A stretch of 64,000 nucleotides of DNA from Duganella alba (GTDB taxonomy: Bacteria; Pseudomonadota; Gammaproteobacteria; Burkholderiales; Burkholderiaceae_D): NCBI RefSeq assembly GCF_009674495.1, contig NZ_WKJN01000002.1:186001-250000 (forward strand), read 5' to 3'. This document shows, piece by piece, positions 44,483-53,323 of this stretch. The translations under genes were made by a program, and so were the position numbers. Under the pieces are notes generated by a model, which ran no database searches, was not told the DNA's origin, and worked only from the letters and a program-made list of their open reading frames with translations. The first letter of the stretch is position 1; each line of letters begins with the position of its first letter.

Positions 44483-44949
44483 TGCGCCATCAAACCTTGG
44501 CGCATCGCTTTGTCCGCAACGTTCCACGCGAGTTGGACCAAGGTGTGTTGTACATTTCGATGGACTACGCAACCGCAGTACATTCGTGCTGCTGCGGTTG
44601 CGGCGAGCGTGTGGTGACGCCGTTCACGCCGACCGACTGGCGCATGACGTTTGATGGCGAATCCGTCTCGCTTAACCCGTCCGTCGGTAACTGGAACCAG
44701 AAATGCCGGTCCCATTACGTTATCCAACGGAATCGTGTGCTGGAAGCCGGTCCCTGGTCGAAAAATCAGATTGAAGCAGAAGGTCGTCGAGATAAGAGAG
44801 CAAAATTAGCGCACTACGCCCAGGTAACGAATTCCCTCTCCAGTGGCGATTCCACAGCTGAGGGCTTCGCTACCAATCCGGGCAACCAGGCAGGAGCGCG
44901 GCCCTCGTCTAACATCTGGTCGCGTTTCAAAGCGTGGCTAACCGGCTGA
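44479..44949 (+). CDS. Cysteine-rich DUF6527-like partner of the Ubl pathway
   Basis: 156 residues. A zinc-ribbon-like cluster HSCCCGCGERVVTPF (C37, C38, C39, C41) and a later KCRSHYVI (about 77). This is the family often found third in Multi_ubiq-ThiF operons (DUF6527, from memory). It starts 4 bp inside the end of the E1 gene (ATGA). Its function could be E2- or E3-like, a scaffold, or a toxin; unknown. The C-terminal 50 residues are low-complexity. Confidence 0.75.
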   Translation: MMRHQTLAHRFVRNVPRELDQGVLYISMDYATAVHSCCCGCGERVVTPFTPTDWRMTFDGESVSLNPSVGNWNQKCRSHYVIQRNRVLEAGPWSKNQIEAEGRRDKRAKLAHYAQVTNSLSSGDSTAEGFATNPGNQAGARPSSNIWSRFKAWLTG

Positions 44950-44951
44950 CC

Positions 44952-44977
44952 TGGGGCTGCTCGATGAGCTTGCCCCA
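44952..44977 (+). terminator. Hairpin after the Ubl operon
   Basis: TGGGGC and GCCCCA flank an inner GCTC/GAGC helix just after the stop. It has no T-run, so a moderate call. Confidence 0.45.
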
Positions 44978-45241
44978 ATGACGACGCTATTGCCTGCCTA
45001 CCAGTCAAACTTAGGCCGCCCCTTCACCACCCGTTGGGTTTCGACACTTACCGTTACGACCCGCTGAACCAACTCCAGCGGTTACAGGGCGTTGGCCATG
45101 GTCTCGACCGCCAAATCGTTGGCGTCGTTGAGACCCGCTAGCCGAGTACGCAATCGCCGCACGCGTCTGGCTTATACCGGCAAACCACGCCTCCACGGGA
45201 GCCGAAGCTTCATCGTTGGAAATGCGTCCAAGTAAGGACAA
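44978..45241. other. Boundary zone between Ubl operon and radC, no gene supported
   Basis: About 260 bp. One plus-frame stretch near 45037 reads GFDTYRYDPLNQLQRL, like an RHS repeat, but it is too short to call. Nothing else was recognised. It precedes the repeats at the island end. Confidence 0.4.
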
Positions 45242-45367
45242 CGCAATACCTGTTTCTCAGATATTGCGCAGTGACCATGTCACGCACACAAATACAGAGA
45301 CCCTTGGCAAAATCGGCGTGGTTTTAGACACTCTTTTTTTAGAAAAGTTGTTTCGCAGATATTGCGC
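45242..45367. repeat. 19-bp direct repeats and palindrome at the island/radC junction
   Basis: TGTTTCTCAGATATTGCGC (45251-45269) and TGTTTCGCAGATATTGCGC (45349-45367) differ at one position and lie 98 bp apart. The first is also half of an inverted repeat, CGCAATACCTG (45242-45252) against CAGATATTGCG (45258-45268). The second ends 3 bp before radC switches to native sequence. Such arrays mark transposase- or integrase-binding ends of mobile elements. Confidence 0.7.
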
Positions 45368-45820
45368 CTCGGTGTGCGTCAGCGTGCCCCGAAACAATTC
45401 CTTGGCGTCGATCAGGCGGTTCTTCACATCCAGGAACAGCACGTGAAAGGATTCGAACGGCTTGCCGGCAAACGCCGTGCGCAGGTAGGCTTTGACCGCC
45501 AGCGGCGAGCCCAGCATGGCGCCGGCCTGGATTTCTTCCAGAATGGCGCGCCGCGCCAGCTCCATCACCGCCTGCAATTGCGCGAACTTGGCCGGTCCCA
45601 GCCCGTGCAGGGCGGCGAACTCCGGCAGCGTGGCGCCGAACAGCCGCTGCAGCGAGCCAAAGTGGTGCATGATGTCGCGCCCCAGCTCGACGGCGTCCTT
45701 GCCGCTGACGCCGGTGCGCAGGAAGATCGCCAGCAGCTCGGCCTCCGACAGCGCCTGCGCGCCTTCGCGTATCAGCCGCTCGCGCGGGCGTTTTTCCTGC
45801 GGCCAGTCCAGTATCGGCAT
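45257..45820 (-). pseudogene. radC: radC truncated by inserted DNA
   Basis: The 187-residue frame is RadC only to residue 150 (ELFRGTLTHT). Intact RadC has about 224 residues and continues with the JAMM/MPN metal-binding motif (HNHPSG region), which is absent. The last 37 residues are unrelated (EAQYLRNNFSKKR) and come from the flanking element. The N-terminal HhH part (LHGLGPAKFAQLQAVMELAR) is intact. The native sequence breaks at position 45371. The protein has lost its metal site, so it is likely non-functional in its MPN role. Confidence 0.9.
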
Positions 45821-45932
45821 GAGGATTCTCCTTAAATCAGCATTTACTTTGCATCAGCCGCAAGCGGAGAAAGCGACGCGGATCAAAGGTGGCTTACAAT
45901 ATGGCCTTTCCCAGTCCAACGAAGCTTAAGTC

Positions 45933-46385
45933 ATGTCTAACGAGCAACCTGTTGTCACCGCGTCGTCGTATCTCACCCTGAATTACCGTCTGGCTTCCCT
46001 GGAAGGCAAGGATATCGTTACCACCTTCGGCACCACGCCGGCCACGTTGCTGATGGGGCAGGGCCAGCTGGCGCCGGTGCTGGAAGAATTGCTGATCGGC
46101 CTGCCTGAAGGCACGCACAAGACCTTCGAGCTGGAGCCGGGCGTCGGCTTCGGTCCGCGCAATCCTGAATTGATCCGCGAAGTCAGCCGCGCCACGCTGG
46201 ACCAGAACTCGGCGCCGGACGCCGACTACAAGATCGGCGACCTGGTCGACTTCGCCGCGCCGGGCGGCGGCCGTTTCGCCGGCATCCTGCGCGAGCTGGG
46301 CGATGAAACCTGTCTGTTCGACTTCAACCACCCGCTGGCCGGCCAGCCGCTGAAGTTTGAAGTGCATCTGATTTCCGTACTGTGA
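45933..46385 (+). CDS. fkpB: FKBP-type peptidyl-prolyl isomerase, SlpA/FkpB type
   Basis: 150 residues: the FKBP fold with an IF (insert-in-flap) domain typical of SlpA-like short FKBPs ([40 protein letters not shown]). It acts as a prolyl isomerase/chaperone. ispH follows 7 bp after its stop, an arrangement also known from E. coli. Confidence 0.95.
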   Translation: MSNEQPVVTASSYLTLNYRLASLEGKDIVTTFGTTPATLLMGQGQLAPVLEELLIGLPEGTHKTFELEPGVGFGPRNPELIREVSRATLDQNSAPDADYKIGDLVDFAAPGGGRFAGILRELGDETCLFDFNHPLAGQPLKFEVHLISVL

Positions 46386-46392
46386 GGACTGC

Positions 46393-47358
46393 ATGAGCGA
46401 TAAAGAACTTCTGTTGGCCCAGCCGCGCGGCTTCTGCGCCGGCGTCGACCGCGCCATCGAAATCGTCGAGCGCGCGCTGCAGCAGTTTGGCGCGCCGATC
46501 TACGTGCGCCACGAGATCGTCCACAACGCTTACGTGGTGAACGACCTGCGCGCCAAGGGCGCGATCTTTATCGAGGACTTGAGCGAAGTCCCGGCCGGCA
46601 ATACGCTGGTGTTCTCGGCCCACGGCGTGTCCAAGGCGGTGCGCGCGGAAGCCGATGCGCGCGGCTTCAGCATCTTCGACGCCACTTGCCCGCTGGTCAC
46701 CAAGGTGCACGTGGAGGTGGCCAAGATGCGCAAGCAGGGCTGCGAGATCGTCATGATCGGCCACGACGGCCACCCGGAAGTCGAAGGCACGATGGGCCAG
46801 ACCGAAGAGGGCATGTATCTGGTGGAAACCGTGGAAGACGTCGCCACGCTGGAAGTGGCCAAGCCGGACCAACTGGCCTACGTGTCGCAGACCACGCTGT
46901 CGGTGGACGACACCGCCGACATCATCGCCGCGCTGAAAGCCAAATATCCCGCCATCATCGAGCCGAAGAAGGGCGATATCTGCTACGCCACCACCAACCG
47001 CCAGGAAGCCGTCAAGTTCATGGCGCCGCAGGTGGAAGTGGTGATCGTGGTCGGCAGCCCGAACAGCTCCAACTCCAACCGCCTGCGCGAAGTGGCGGAA
47101 AAAATGGGCACGCCCGCCTACATGGTGGACCACGCCGAGCAGATCGTCCCGGCCTGGCTGGACGGCAAACTGCGCGTCGGCGTCACCGCCGGCGCCTCGG
47201 CGCCCGAGGTGCTGGTGCAGTCGGTCATCGACCGCCTGAAGGAACTCGGCGTGCGCAGCGTGCGTCCACTCGACGGCGTGCTGGAATCGGTCACCTTCCC
47301 GATGCCCAAGGGCCTGGACGGCGTGCCGAAAGTTGCACCAATCGAGGGCGCGATCTAA
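46393..47358 (+). CDS. ispH: 4-hydroxy-3-methylbut-2-enyl diphosphate reductase
   Basis: 321 residues. The three cysteines ligating the [4Fe-4S] cluster are visible: C15 ([10 protein letters not shown]), C99 ([10 protein letters not shown]) and C197 ([11 protein letters not shown]). [11 protein letters not shown] is the substrate-binding motif. It makes IPP and DMAPP in the last step of the MEP pathway. Confidence 0.98.
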   Translation: MSDKELLLAQPRGFCAGVDRAIEIVERALQQFGAPIYVRHEIVHNAYVVNDLRAKGAIFIEDLSEVPAGNTLVFSAHGVSKAVRAEADARGFSIFDATCPLVTKVHVEVAKMRKQGCEIVMIGHDGHPEVEGTMGQTEEGMYLVETVEDVATLEVAKPDQLAYVSQTTLSVDDTADIIAALKAKYPAIIEPKKGDICYATTNRQEAVKFMAPQVEVVIVVGSPNSSNSNRLREVAEKMGTPAYMVDHAEQIVPAWLDGKLRVGVTAGASAPEVLVQSVIDRLKELGVRSVRPLDGVLESVTFPMPKGLDGVPKVAPIEGAI

Positions 47359-47500
47359 CTTTACCTGGCCGGAGCGGAATATAATTCAGCTTCATCAGCC
47401 TTATTCCGCGATTAGTTTTCCGGAATTCTGGCTATTATTTGCCTCGCTCTAAAATATTGTCGTTTCGGCTTACTAATGCGAAGCGATCGAGGCACCGTTC

Positions 47501-47516
47501 TGGCATGAAACTTGCA
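47501..47516 (+). promoter_or_regulatory. Sigma-54 (RpoN) promoter upstream of livH
   Basis: TGGCATGAAACTTGCA matches the -24/-12 consensus TGGCAYR-N4-TTGCW, with GG and GC at the right 10-bp spacing. Start of transcription would be near 47527. An NtrC-type activator would be expected. Confidence 0.75.
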
Positions 47517-47537
47517 TCGTGAACGTGTAGTCAACGG

Positions 47538-47569
47538 CGGCACTACGGGGACACCCGGGTGCCGTTTTT
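47538..47569 (+). terminator. Terminator-like hairpin in the livH leader
   Basis: CGGCAC (47538-47543) pairs with GTGCCG (47559-47564), and an inner CGGG/CCCG helix extends it; TTTTT follows. It lies about 11-40 nt after the predicted sigma-54 start and before the livH ATG, so it could attenuate the operon. Confidence 0.6.
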
Positions 47570-47603
47570 GTTACATGTCACGCAATCAAAGGTAAAGGCA
47601 AAA

Positions 47604-48533
47604 ATGGATACTTTTATCCAACAAATTATTAACGGACTAGTGCTGGGCAGCATGTATGCACTGGTCGCGCTGGGCTACACCATGGTGTACGGCGTGCTCA
47701 ATCTGATCAACTTCGCCCACGGCGACGTGCTGATGATCGGTGCGATGACCGGCCTCACCATTCTCAAACTCCTGAACCAGTACGCGCCGGACCTGCCGGG
47801 CTACGTCAAGCTGATGATCGCCATGGGCGGCGCCATTCCGGTGTGCATGGTGGTCAACGTACTGATCGAGCGCATTGCCTACCGCCGCCTGCGCAACGCG
47901 CCACGGCTGGCGCCGCTGATCACCGCGATCGGCATCTCGACCCTGCTGAACGTGTTCGCCATGATGATCTGGGACCGCAACCCGCTGCCGTTCCCGCAAC
48001 TGCTGCCTTCCGATCCGGTGCTGATCGGCGGCGCCGTGATCACGCCGACGCAGATCCTGCTGCTGGCATTGGCGCTGGTGTCGATGGCCGGCCTGGTGCT
48101 GCTGGTGGAAAAAACCCGCATGGGCCGCGCCATGCGCGCGACGGCGGAAAACCCGCGCGTCGCCGGCCTAATGGGCGTCGATTCGAACCTGGTCATCGTC
48201 GCCACCTTCGCGCTGGGCGCGGCGCTGGCGGCGGTGGCCGGCGTGATGTGGGGCGCCAACTATGCGTCGGTGCAGTTCACCATGGGCTTCCTGCCTGGCC
48301 TGAAGGCATTCTGCGCCGCGGTGCTGGGCGGTATCGGCAACATCTACGGCGCGATGGTCGGCGGCATCGTGCTGGGCATTATTGAAAGCCTGGGCGCCGG
48401 CTACATCGGCGACCTGACCGGCGGCTTCCTCGGCAGCCACTATCAGGACATCTTTGCGTTTGTGGTGCTGATCCTGGTGCTGACGGTGCGTCCGTCCGGC
48501 ATCATGGGCGAGCGCGTGGCGGACCGGGCGTAA
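47604..48533 (+). CDS. livH: Branched-chain amino acid ABC transporter permease LivH
   Basis: 309 residues from ATG 47604 (AAAGG upstream). FIQQIINGLVLGSMYALVAL and GVLNLINFAHGDVLMIGA are the LivH signature. It forms about eight membrane helices with LivM. First gene of livHMGF. The periplasmic binding protein (livJ/K) is not in the window, so the substrate (Leu/Ile/Val, or urea or amides in related operons) is not fixed. Confidence 0.94.
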   Translation: MDTFIQQIINGLVLGSMYALVALGYTMVYGVLNLINFAHGDVLMIGAMTGLTILKLLNQYAPDLPGYVKLMIAMGGAIPVCMVVNVLIERIAYRRLRNAPRLAPLITAIGISTLLNVFAMMIWDRNPLPFPQLLPSDPVLIGGAVITPTQILLLALALVSMAGLVLLVEKTRMGRAMRATAENPRVAGLMGVDSNLVIVATFALGAALAAVAGVMWGANYASVQFTMGFLPGLKAFCAAVLGGIGNIYGAMVGGIVLGIIESLGAGYIGDLTGGFLGSHYQDIFAFVVLILVLTVRPSGIMGERVADRA

Positions 48534-48542
48534 GGAGACGAC

Positions 48543-49760
48543 ATGGCTATTGTGAATTTCGACTTCTCCCGCAATCCGCGCAAGGCGTCCGTCAACCTGG
48601 CGGTGCTGGTCGTGCTGCTGCTGGCGTTTCCGTTCTTTGCCCAGCAGTTCGGCAACTCGTGGGTGCGCATCGCCGACATGGCGCTGCTGTACATCATGCT
48701 GGCGCTGGGCCTGAACATCGTGGTCGGCTTTGCCGGCCTGCTGGATCTTGGCTACATCGCGTTCTACGCGGTGGGCGCCTACCTGGCCGGCCTGCTGGCC
48801 TCGCCGCAGTTTGCGACCCTGCTGGAATCGGTCATCAATGAGTATCCGACGCTGGGCAATACGCTGATTACCGTCCTCGGCCCGGAAATCCAGCAGAACG
48901 GCATCCACTTGTCGGTGTGGCTGATCGTGCCGCTGGCGGCGCTGCTGGCGGCCTTCTTCGGTGCGCTGCTGGGCGCGCCGACGCTGAAGCTGCGCGGCGA
49001 CTACCTGGCCATCGTCACGCTGGGCTTCGGCGAGATCATCCGTATCTTCATGAACAACCTGAACGAGCCGATCAACTTCACCAACGGTCCGCAGGGCATC
49101 AATATGATCGACCCGATCCGCGTGTTCGGCGTCAACCTGGGCGGCGAGGCCGGTTCGCGCGCCACCGTGTTTATCGGCGGTGTCGGCATTCCGTCGGTGA
49201 ACGCCTATTACTTCCTGTTCCTGCTGCTGTGCGTGGCGGTGGTGTTCGTCACCTCGCGCCTGCAGCACTCGCGCCTGGGCCGCGCCTGGGTGGCGATCCG
49301 CGAAGACGAAATCGCCGCCAAGGCGATGGGCATCAACACCCGTAACGTCAAGCTGCTGGCGTTCTCGATGGGCGCATCGTTCGGCGGCGTGGCCGGCGCG
49401 ATGTTCGCGTCGTTCCAGGGCTTTGTGTCGCCGGAGTCGTTCTCGCTGACCGAGTCGATCCTGGTGCTGGCGATGGTGGTGCTGGGCGGTATCGGCAATA
49501 TTCCTGGCGTGATCCTGGGCGGCGTGCTGCTGGCGGCCCTGCCGGAGATCCTGCGCCACGTGGTGGAGCCGCTGCAGGAGCAGCTGTTCGGCCACGTGCT
49601 GATCGAGGCGGAGGTGCTGCGCCAGCTGCTGTACGGCCTGGCCCTGGTGCTGACCATGCTGCTGCGTCCGGCCGGCTTGTGGCCTGCGCCCAAGCATGAA
49701 GACCGCCCGGATGGCGACTCCGACACCAAGAATCAATCGTCCGGCGTGATGGCGGCGTGA
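48543..49760 (+). CDS. livM: Branched-chain amino acid ABC transporter permease LivM
   Basis: 405 residues, starting 9 bp after livH with AAGGAG upstream. ALGLNIVVGFAGLLDLGYIA, then LKLRGDYLAIVTLGFGEIIR and SRLGRAWVAIREDEIAA are LivM hallmarks. The second membrane subunit of the transporter. Confidence 0.95.
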   Translation: MAIVNFDFSRNPRKASVNLAVLVVLLLAFPFFAQQFGNSWVRIADMALLYIMLALGLNIVVGFAGLLDLGYIAFYAVGAYLAGLLASPQFATLLESVINEYPTLGNTLITVLGPEIQQNGIHLSVWLIVPLAALLAAFFGALLGAPTLKLRGDYLAIVTLGFGEIIRIFMNNLNEPINFTNGPQGINMIDPIRVFGVNLGGEAGSRATVFIGGVGIPSVNAYYFLFLLLCVAVVFVTSRLQHSRLGRAWVAIREDEIAAKAMGINTRNVKLLAFSMGASFGGVAGAMFASFQGFVSPESFSLTESILVLAMVVLGGIGNIPGVILGGVLLAALPEILRHVVEPLQEQLFGHVLIEAEVLRQLLYGLALVLTMLLRPAGLWPAPKHEDRPDGDSDTKNQSSGVMAA

Positions 49761-49773
49761 GGAAGAGATAACA

Positions 49774-50544
49774 ATGACTGAACAGGTAATTCTCCAGATC
49801 GCCGGCGTCAACAAGCGTTTCGGCGGCTTGCAGGCGCTGACCGATGTTGGCATCAAGATCATGCAAGGCCAGATTTACGGCCTGATCGGCCCGAACGGCG
49901 CCGGTAAAACCACTTTCTTCAACGTGATTACCGGCCTGTACCAGCCGGACACGGGCACCTTCGAGCTGGCCGGCAAGCCGTACTCGCCGTCCGCGCCGCA
50001 CGAGGTGGCCAAGGCGGGCATCGCCCGTACCTTCCAGAACATCCGCCTGTTCGGCGAGATGACGGCGCTGGAAAACGTCATGGTGGGGCGTCACGTGCGC
50101 TCGAAGCAGGGCGTGTTCGGCGCGATTTTCCGCCACAAGGCGGCGCGCGAGGAAGAAGCGGCGATCCGCAAGCGCGCGCAGGAACTGCTGGATTTCGTCG
50201 GCATCGGCCAGTTTGCCAGCCGCACCTCGAAATTCCTGTCCTACGGCGACCAGCGCCGGCTGGAGATCGCCCGCGCGCTGGCGACCGATCCGCAACTGCT
50301 GGCGCTGGATGAACCGGCGGCCGGCATGAATGCCACCGAGAAGCTGGCGCTGCGCGAGCTGCTGGTCAAAATCAAGGCGCAAGGCAAGACCGTGTTGTTG
50401 ATTGAACACGACGTCAAGATGATGATGAGTTTGTGCGACCGCATGATGGTGCTGGAATACGGCAAACCGATTGCGGAAGGTCTGCCGGCAGAAATACAAA
50501 GCAATAAGGCGGTGATTGAAGCCTACCTGGGAGGATCGCACTAA
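49774..50544 (+). CDS. livG: Branched-chain amino acid ABC transporter ATPase LivG
   Basis: 256 residues: Walker A GPNGAGKTT, signature YGDQRRLEIARAL, Walker B LLALDEPAAGM (start LDEPAAG), and the long NATEKLALRE and SLCDRMMVLEYGK C-terminal region. The stop overlaps the livF start (TAATG). Confidence 0.96.
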   Translation: MTEQVILQIAGVNKRFGGLQALTDVGIKIMQGQIYGLIGPNGAGKTTFFNVITGLYQPDTGTFELAGKPYSPSAPHEVAKAGIARTFQNIRLFGEMTALENVMVGRHVRSKQGVFGAIFRHKAAREEEAAIRKRAQELLDFVGIGQFASRTSKFLSYGDQRRLEIARALATDPQLLALDEPAAGMNATEKLALRELLVKIKAQGKTVLLIEHDVKMMMSLCDRMMVLEYGKPIAEGLPAEIQSNKAVIEAYLGGSH

Positions 50545-51266
50545 TGAGCGACAATGTTCTTAAAGTATCGGGACTGAAAGTCGCATACGGCGGCATTAAA
50601 GCCGTCAAAGGTATCGATCTGGAAGTAAATAAAGGCGAGTTAATCGCGCTGATCGGCGCCAATGGCGCCGGTAAAACCACCACGCTGAAAGCAATTACCG
50701 GTACTTTGCCGCCGTGTAAAGTCGAAGGAACGATTACTTATCAAGGTGAATCGCTGAAGGGTAGTAAATCTTTCCATTTGGTGGAAAAGAAATTGGCGAT
50801 GGTGCCGGAAGGTCGTGGCGTATTTACCCGCATGTCGATTCACGAGAATTTGATGATGGGTGCTTATACCCGAAAAGATAAAGCGGGTATTGAATCGGAT
50901 ATTGCCAAGTGGTTTGATGTATTCCCGCGTTTAAAAGAACGCGCGCAGCAATTGGCGGGCACTTTGTCCGGTGGTGAACAGCAAATGCTGGCGATGGCGC
51001 GCGCCTTAATGTCGCATCCTCAGTTGCTGTTATTGGATGAGCCATCGATGGGTTTATCGCCGATTATGGTGGAGAAGATTTTCGAGGTTATTCGTAATGT
51101 CTCGAAAGAGGGGATTACGATATTGCTGGTGGAGCAGAACGCCAAGCTGGCGCTGCAAGCGGCGCATCGTGGTTATGTCATGGATTCGGGCAACATCACC
51201 ATGAATGGTGCGGCAAAGGATATGCTGGACGATCCGCGCGTCAAGGCTGCCTACTTGGGCGAGTAG
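50544..51266 (+). CDS. livF: Branched-chain amino acid ABC transporter ATPase LivF
   Basis: 240 residues: Walker A GANGAGKTT, signature LSGGEQQMLAMARALM, Walker B LLLLDEPSMGLSPIM, last gene of the liv operon, followed by a T-tract terminator. Codon choice is less GC-rich than in livHMG, with more A/T third positions. Confidence 0.96.
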   Translation: MSDNVLKVSGLKVAYGGIKAVKGIDLEVNKGELIALIGANGAGKTTTLKAITGTLPPCKVEGTITYQGESLKGSKSFHLVEKKLAMVPEGRGVFTRMSIHENLMMGAYTRKDKAGIESDIAKWFDVFPRLKERAQQLAGTLSGGEQQMLAMARALMSHPQLLLLDEPSMGLSPIMVEKIFEVIRNVSKEGITILLVEQNAKLALQAAHRGYVMDSGNITMNGAAKDMLDDPRVKAAYLGE

Positions 51267-51271
51267 CCCCT

Positions 51272-51296
51272 AACCCGCTTCTGGCGGGTTTTTTTT
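51272..51296 (+). terminator. Rho-independent terminator of livHMGF
   Basis: AACCCGC and GCGGGTT pair around TTCTG, followed by eight or so T. Confidence 0.9.
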
Positions 51297-51383
51297 GCCC
51301 GCATTATGCTAAATTTTGGCGCATACGCGCCATGTTTTGGTATATGCGGCACCGTTGCAACCCGCACACCGCTGCGGCCAGGG

Positions 51384-51439
51384 GCCGGCCCATGGGCCGG
51401 CGGGGCGTAGCCCCTATTCCGGACCCTGGGTCAGACCCC
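51384..51439. repeat. Cluster of GC-rich palindromes
   Basis: A perfect 18-bp palindrome GCCGGCCCATGGGCCGGC (51384-51401), a GGGGCGTAGCCCC hairpin (51402-51414), and GGGTCAGACCCC (51428-51439). The last is half of the 30-bp palindrome at 58801-58830. Confidence 0.7.
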
Positions 51440-51454
51440 TTCGTTAGGGGTAAT

Positions 51455-51487
51455 AAAAAAAGCCTCGGATTAACCGAGGCTTTTTTT
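51455..51487. terminator. Bidirectional terminator before phasin
   Basis: A 14-bp stem AAAAAAAGCCTCGG / CCGAGGCTTTTTTT around ATTAA. It ends the phasin gene (minus strand) and can also stop plus-strand transcripts. Confidence 0.95.
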
Positions 51488-51507
51488 GGGAGAAGCTGAA
51501 ACTTGAT

Positions 51508-52065
51508 TTATTTCTTCGGCGCGGCTTTCGCAGCAGCAGCGGTGAACTGATTCACAGCAGCGCTCAGATTGGTTTCCAGCGATTCAGCAGCTTGTTTAGC
51601 GGTTTTGGTGAATTGCTCGTAACCAGCATTTGCATTGCCGATGGCCGATTTAAACAGGGCCACTGCATTTTCCGAACCGGCTGGCGCATTTTTGCTGACT
51701 TCTTCAACCAGCGAAATAACTTTACGGTTGGTTTCTGCGATCTGGGTTTCAGCAGCTTTGCTGAATTCAGCGCCGGTGCTGGTGGCGATGGTTGCCAGAT
51801 GACGGCCGTAAGCGATGGTTTTTTCTGCGTTTGGCTGAGCCTGGGCAGCGGCCAGCGAGAAGAATTCTTGTGGATCTTTAGCAGCCAGCAATTGCTTGGT
51901 GGTGGCCGACGATTCTTCCAGCGAAGCCTTGGCAGCGGTCAGATTCAGGTCGACAAACTTCTCCACGCCTTCGAAGGCTTTATTGGTCAGGGTCGAGAAG
52001 ATAGCGAATTGGGCTTCGAAATTAGCTTTGGTCGCATTGGAAAATTGCTCAGGAATCGAAAACAT
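51508..52065 (-). CDS. Phasin family protein (PHA granule-associated)
   Basis: 185 residues, alpha-helical, Ala/Thr-rich, with [20 protein letters not shown] (phasin_2 signature region) and a coiled-coil-prone body. Phasins coat polyhydroxyalkanoate granules. TGGAGA precedes the ATG. A single gene between a terminator and a divergent promoter. Confidence 0.9.
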   Translation of the reverse strand: MFSIPEQFSNATKANFEAQFAIFSTLTNKAFEGVEKFVDLNLTAAKASLEESSATTKQLLAAKDPQEFFSLAAAQAQPNAEKTIAYGRHLATIATSTGAEFSKAAETQIAETNRKVISLVEEVSKNAPAGSENAVALFKSAIGNANAGYEQFTKTAKQAAESLETNLSAAVNQFTAAAAKAAPKK

Positions 52066-52404
52066 TTATTTCTCCAGAAAATAGTCGTTGATTGAAATAT
52101 TACTGCTGGTGTTTCTACCGTCGGTGAGAAACAGGCCAACTACGTTTCAGACCGAACAACAAATTGTGCAACGCAACAAAGACGATTTTACGGCCTTCGA
52201 AAATTAAGTCAAGCGATTTTTTGTGCGTTGCATCAAGGAATGTGCACTTAGTTCCAGAGAAGTATTTACCTACGGAACTATTCCCAAAGTACGAGGCAAA
52301 TCGCCGCCTTCCGGTGGCAAATCGCGCGCCGTGTTAGACTCGGGCCACCTGAGTTGGCGTCCGCATGACGGCCCTCTTTGCCTTTCAGTTCACAAGCCAA
52401 CCTG
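52066..52404. promoter_or_regulatory. Phasin promoter region with an inverted repeat
   Basis: TGCAACGCAACA (about 52168-52179) and TTGTGCGTTGCA (about 52221-52232) form an imperfect inverted pair. A PhaR-type regulator that senses PHA granules could bind such a pair, but this is a guess. No gene is supported in the 339 bp. Confidence 0.35.
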
Positions 52405-53313
52405 ATGCCAACACCCACGAACGCCGCGCCGGTCGCGCCGCACGCCAGCTTTTTGTCGCCGTTGCCGCTGTTTTTCGTGCTGTTGTGGAGCAGCGGCTTC
52501 ATCGTTGCCAAGTTCGGCCTGCCGTATGCGCCGCCGCTGACGTTCCTGCTGCTGCGTTTTCTCGGCGTGCTGGTGTTCCTGGTGCCGGCTGTGCTGGTGT
52601 TGAAAGCGCCTTGGCCGCATGGCAAGATTGCACATATTGCATTTGCCGGGCTGCTGGTGCAGGCCGGTTACCTGATCGGCGTCTGGTGCGCCATCAAGCA
52701 GGGCATGCCGGCCGGCTTGTCGGCGCTGATCGTCGGCATGCAGCCGATCCTGACCGCGTTCGCGGCGCCCTTGATCGGCGAGAAGGTCCGCCCGCGCCAG
52801 TGGCTGGGGCTGCTGTTCGGCATCGGCGGCGTCGGGCTCGTGGTGGCGGCCAAGATCCAGCTGGTCGGCTTGTCGACCGGCGCCATCTTGTTGTGCGTGC
52901 TTGCACTATTAAGTATCACCGCCGGCACCTTGTATCAGAAACACCATTGTCCGCAATTCGACCTGCGCGTGGGGACGGTGATCCAGTTTGCCGCCTCCAC
53001 CGTGCTGGTGCTGCCGCTGGCGATATGGATCGAAGGCCTTGGCCCGGATTTTGCTGCCGTGCAGTGGACGCCGCGCTTTATTGGCGCCTTGCTGTGGTCG
53101 GTGCTGGGCTTGTCCATCGGTGCGATTTTCCTGCTGTTCGCCCTGATACGCCGCAGCGACGCCACCCAGGTCACCAGCTTGATGTATTTGACGCCGCCCA
53201 CCACCGCCATCATGGCGTGGCTGATGTTCGGCGAAGCTTTCAACGCCCTCGGCATTGCCGGTATGTTGCTGGCGGTGACAGGCGTTATATTTGTGGTCAA
53301 GAAACCCAAGTAA
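52405..53313 (+). CDS. EamA/DMT-family permease
   Basis: 302 residues from ATG 52405 (a TTG at 52378 is the alternative; neither has a good ribosome site). Ten-helix EamA protein, with FFVLLWSSGFIVAKFGLPYA in the first repeat. DMT permeases export amino acids or metabolites. It runs into the nitroreductase gene with 10 bp between. Confidence 0.85.
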   Translation: MPTPTNAAPVAPHASFLSPLPLFFVLLWSSGFIVAKFGLPYAPPLTFLLLRFLGVLVFLVPAVLVLKAPWPHGKIAHIAFAGLLVQAGYLIGVWCAIKQGMPAGLSALIVGMQPILTAFAAPLIGEKVRPRQWLGLLFGIGGVGLVVAAKIQLVGLSTGAILLCVLALLSITAGTLYQKHHCPQFDLRVGTVIQFAASTVLVLPLAIWIEGLGPDFAAVQWTPRFIGALLWSVLGLSIGAIFLLFALIRRSDATQVTSLMYLTPPTTAIMAWLMFGEAFNALGIAGMLLAVTGVIFVVKKPK

Positions 53314-53323
53314 GCGAGGATGC

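Noticed and set aside
45037-45130. RHS-like stretch GFDTYRYDPLNQLQRL
   Set aside because: Only one repeat-like motif, no flanking repeats and no start; too little to call an RHS remnant.
45242-45367. The junction repeats as a CRISPR array
   Set aside because: Only two copies, 98 bp apart, and no cas genes in the window.
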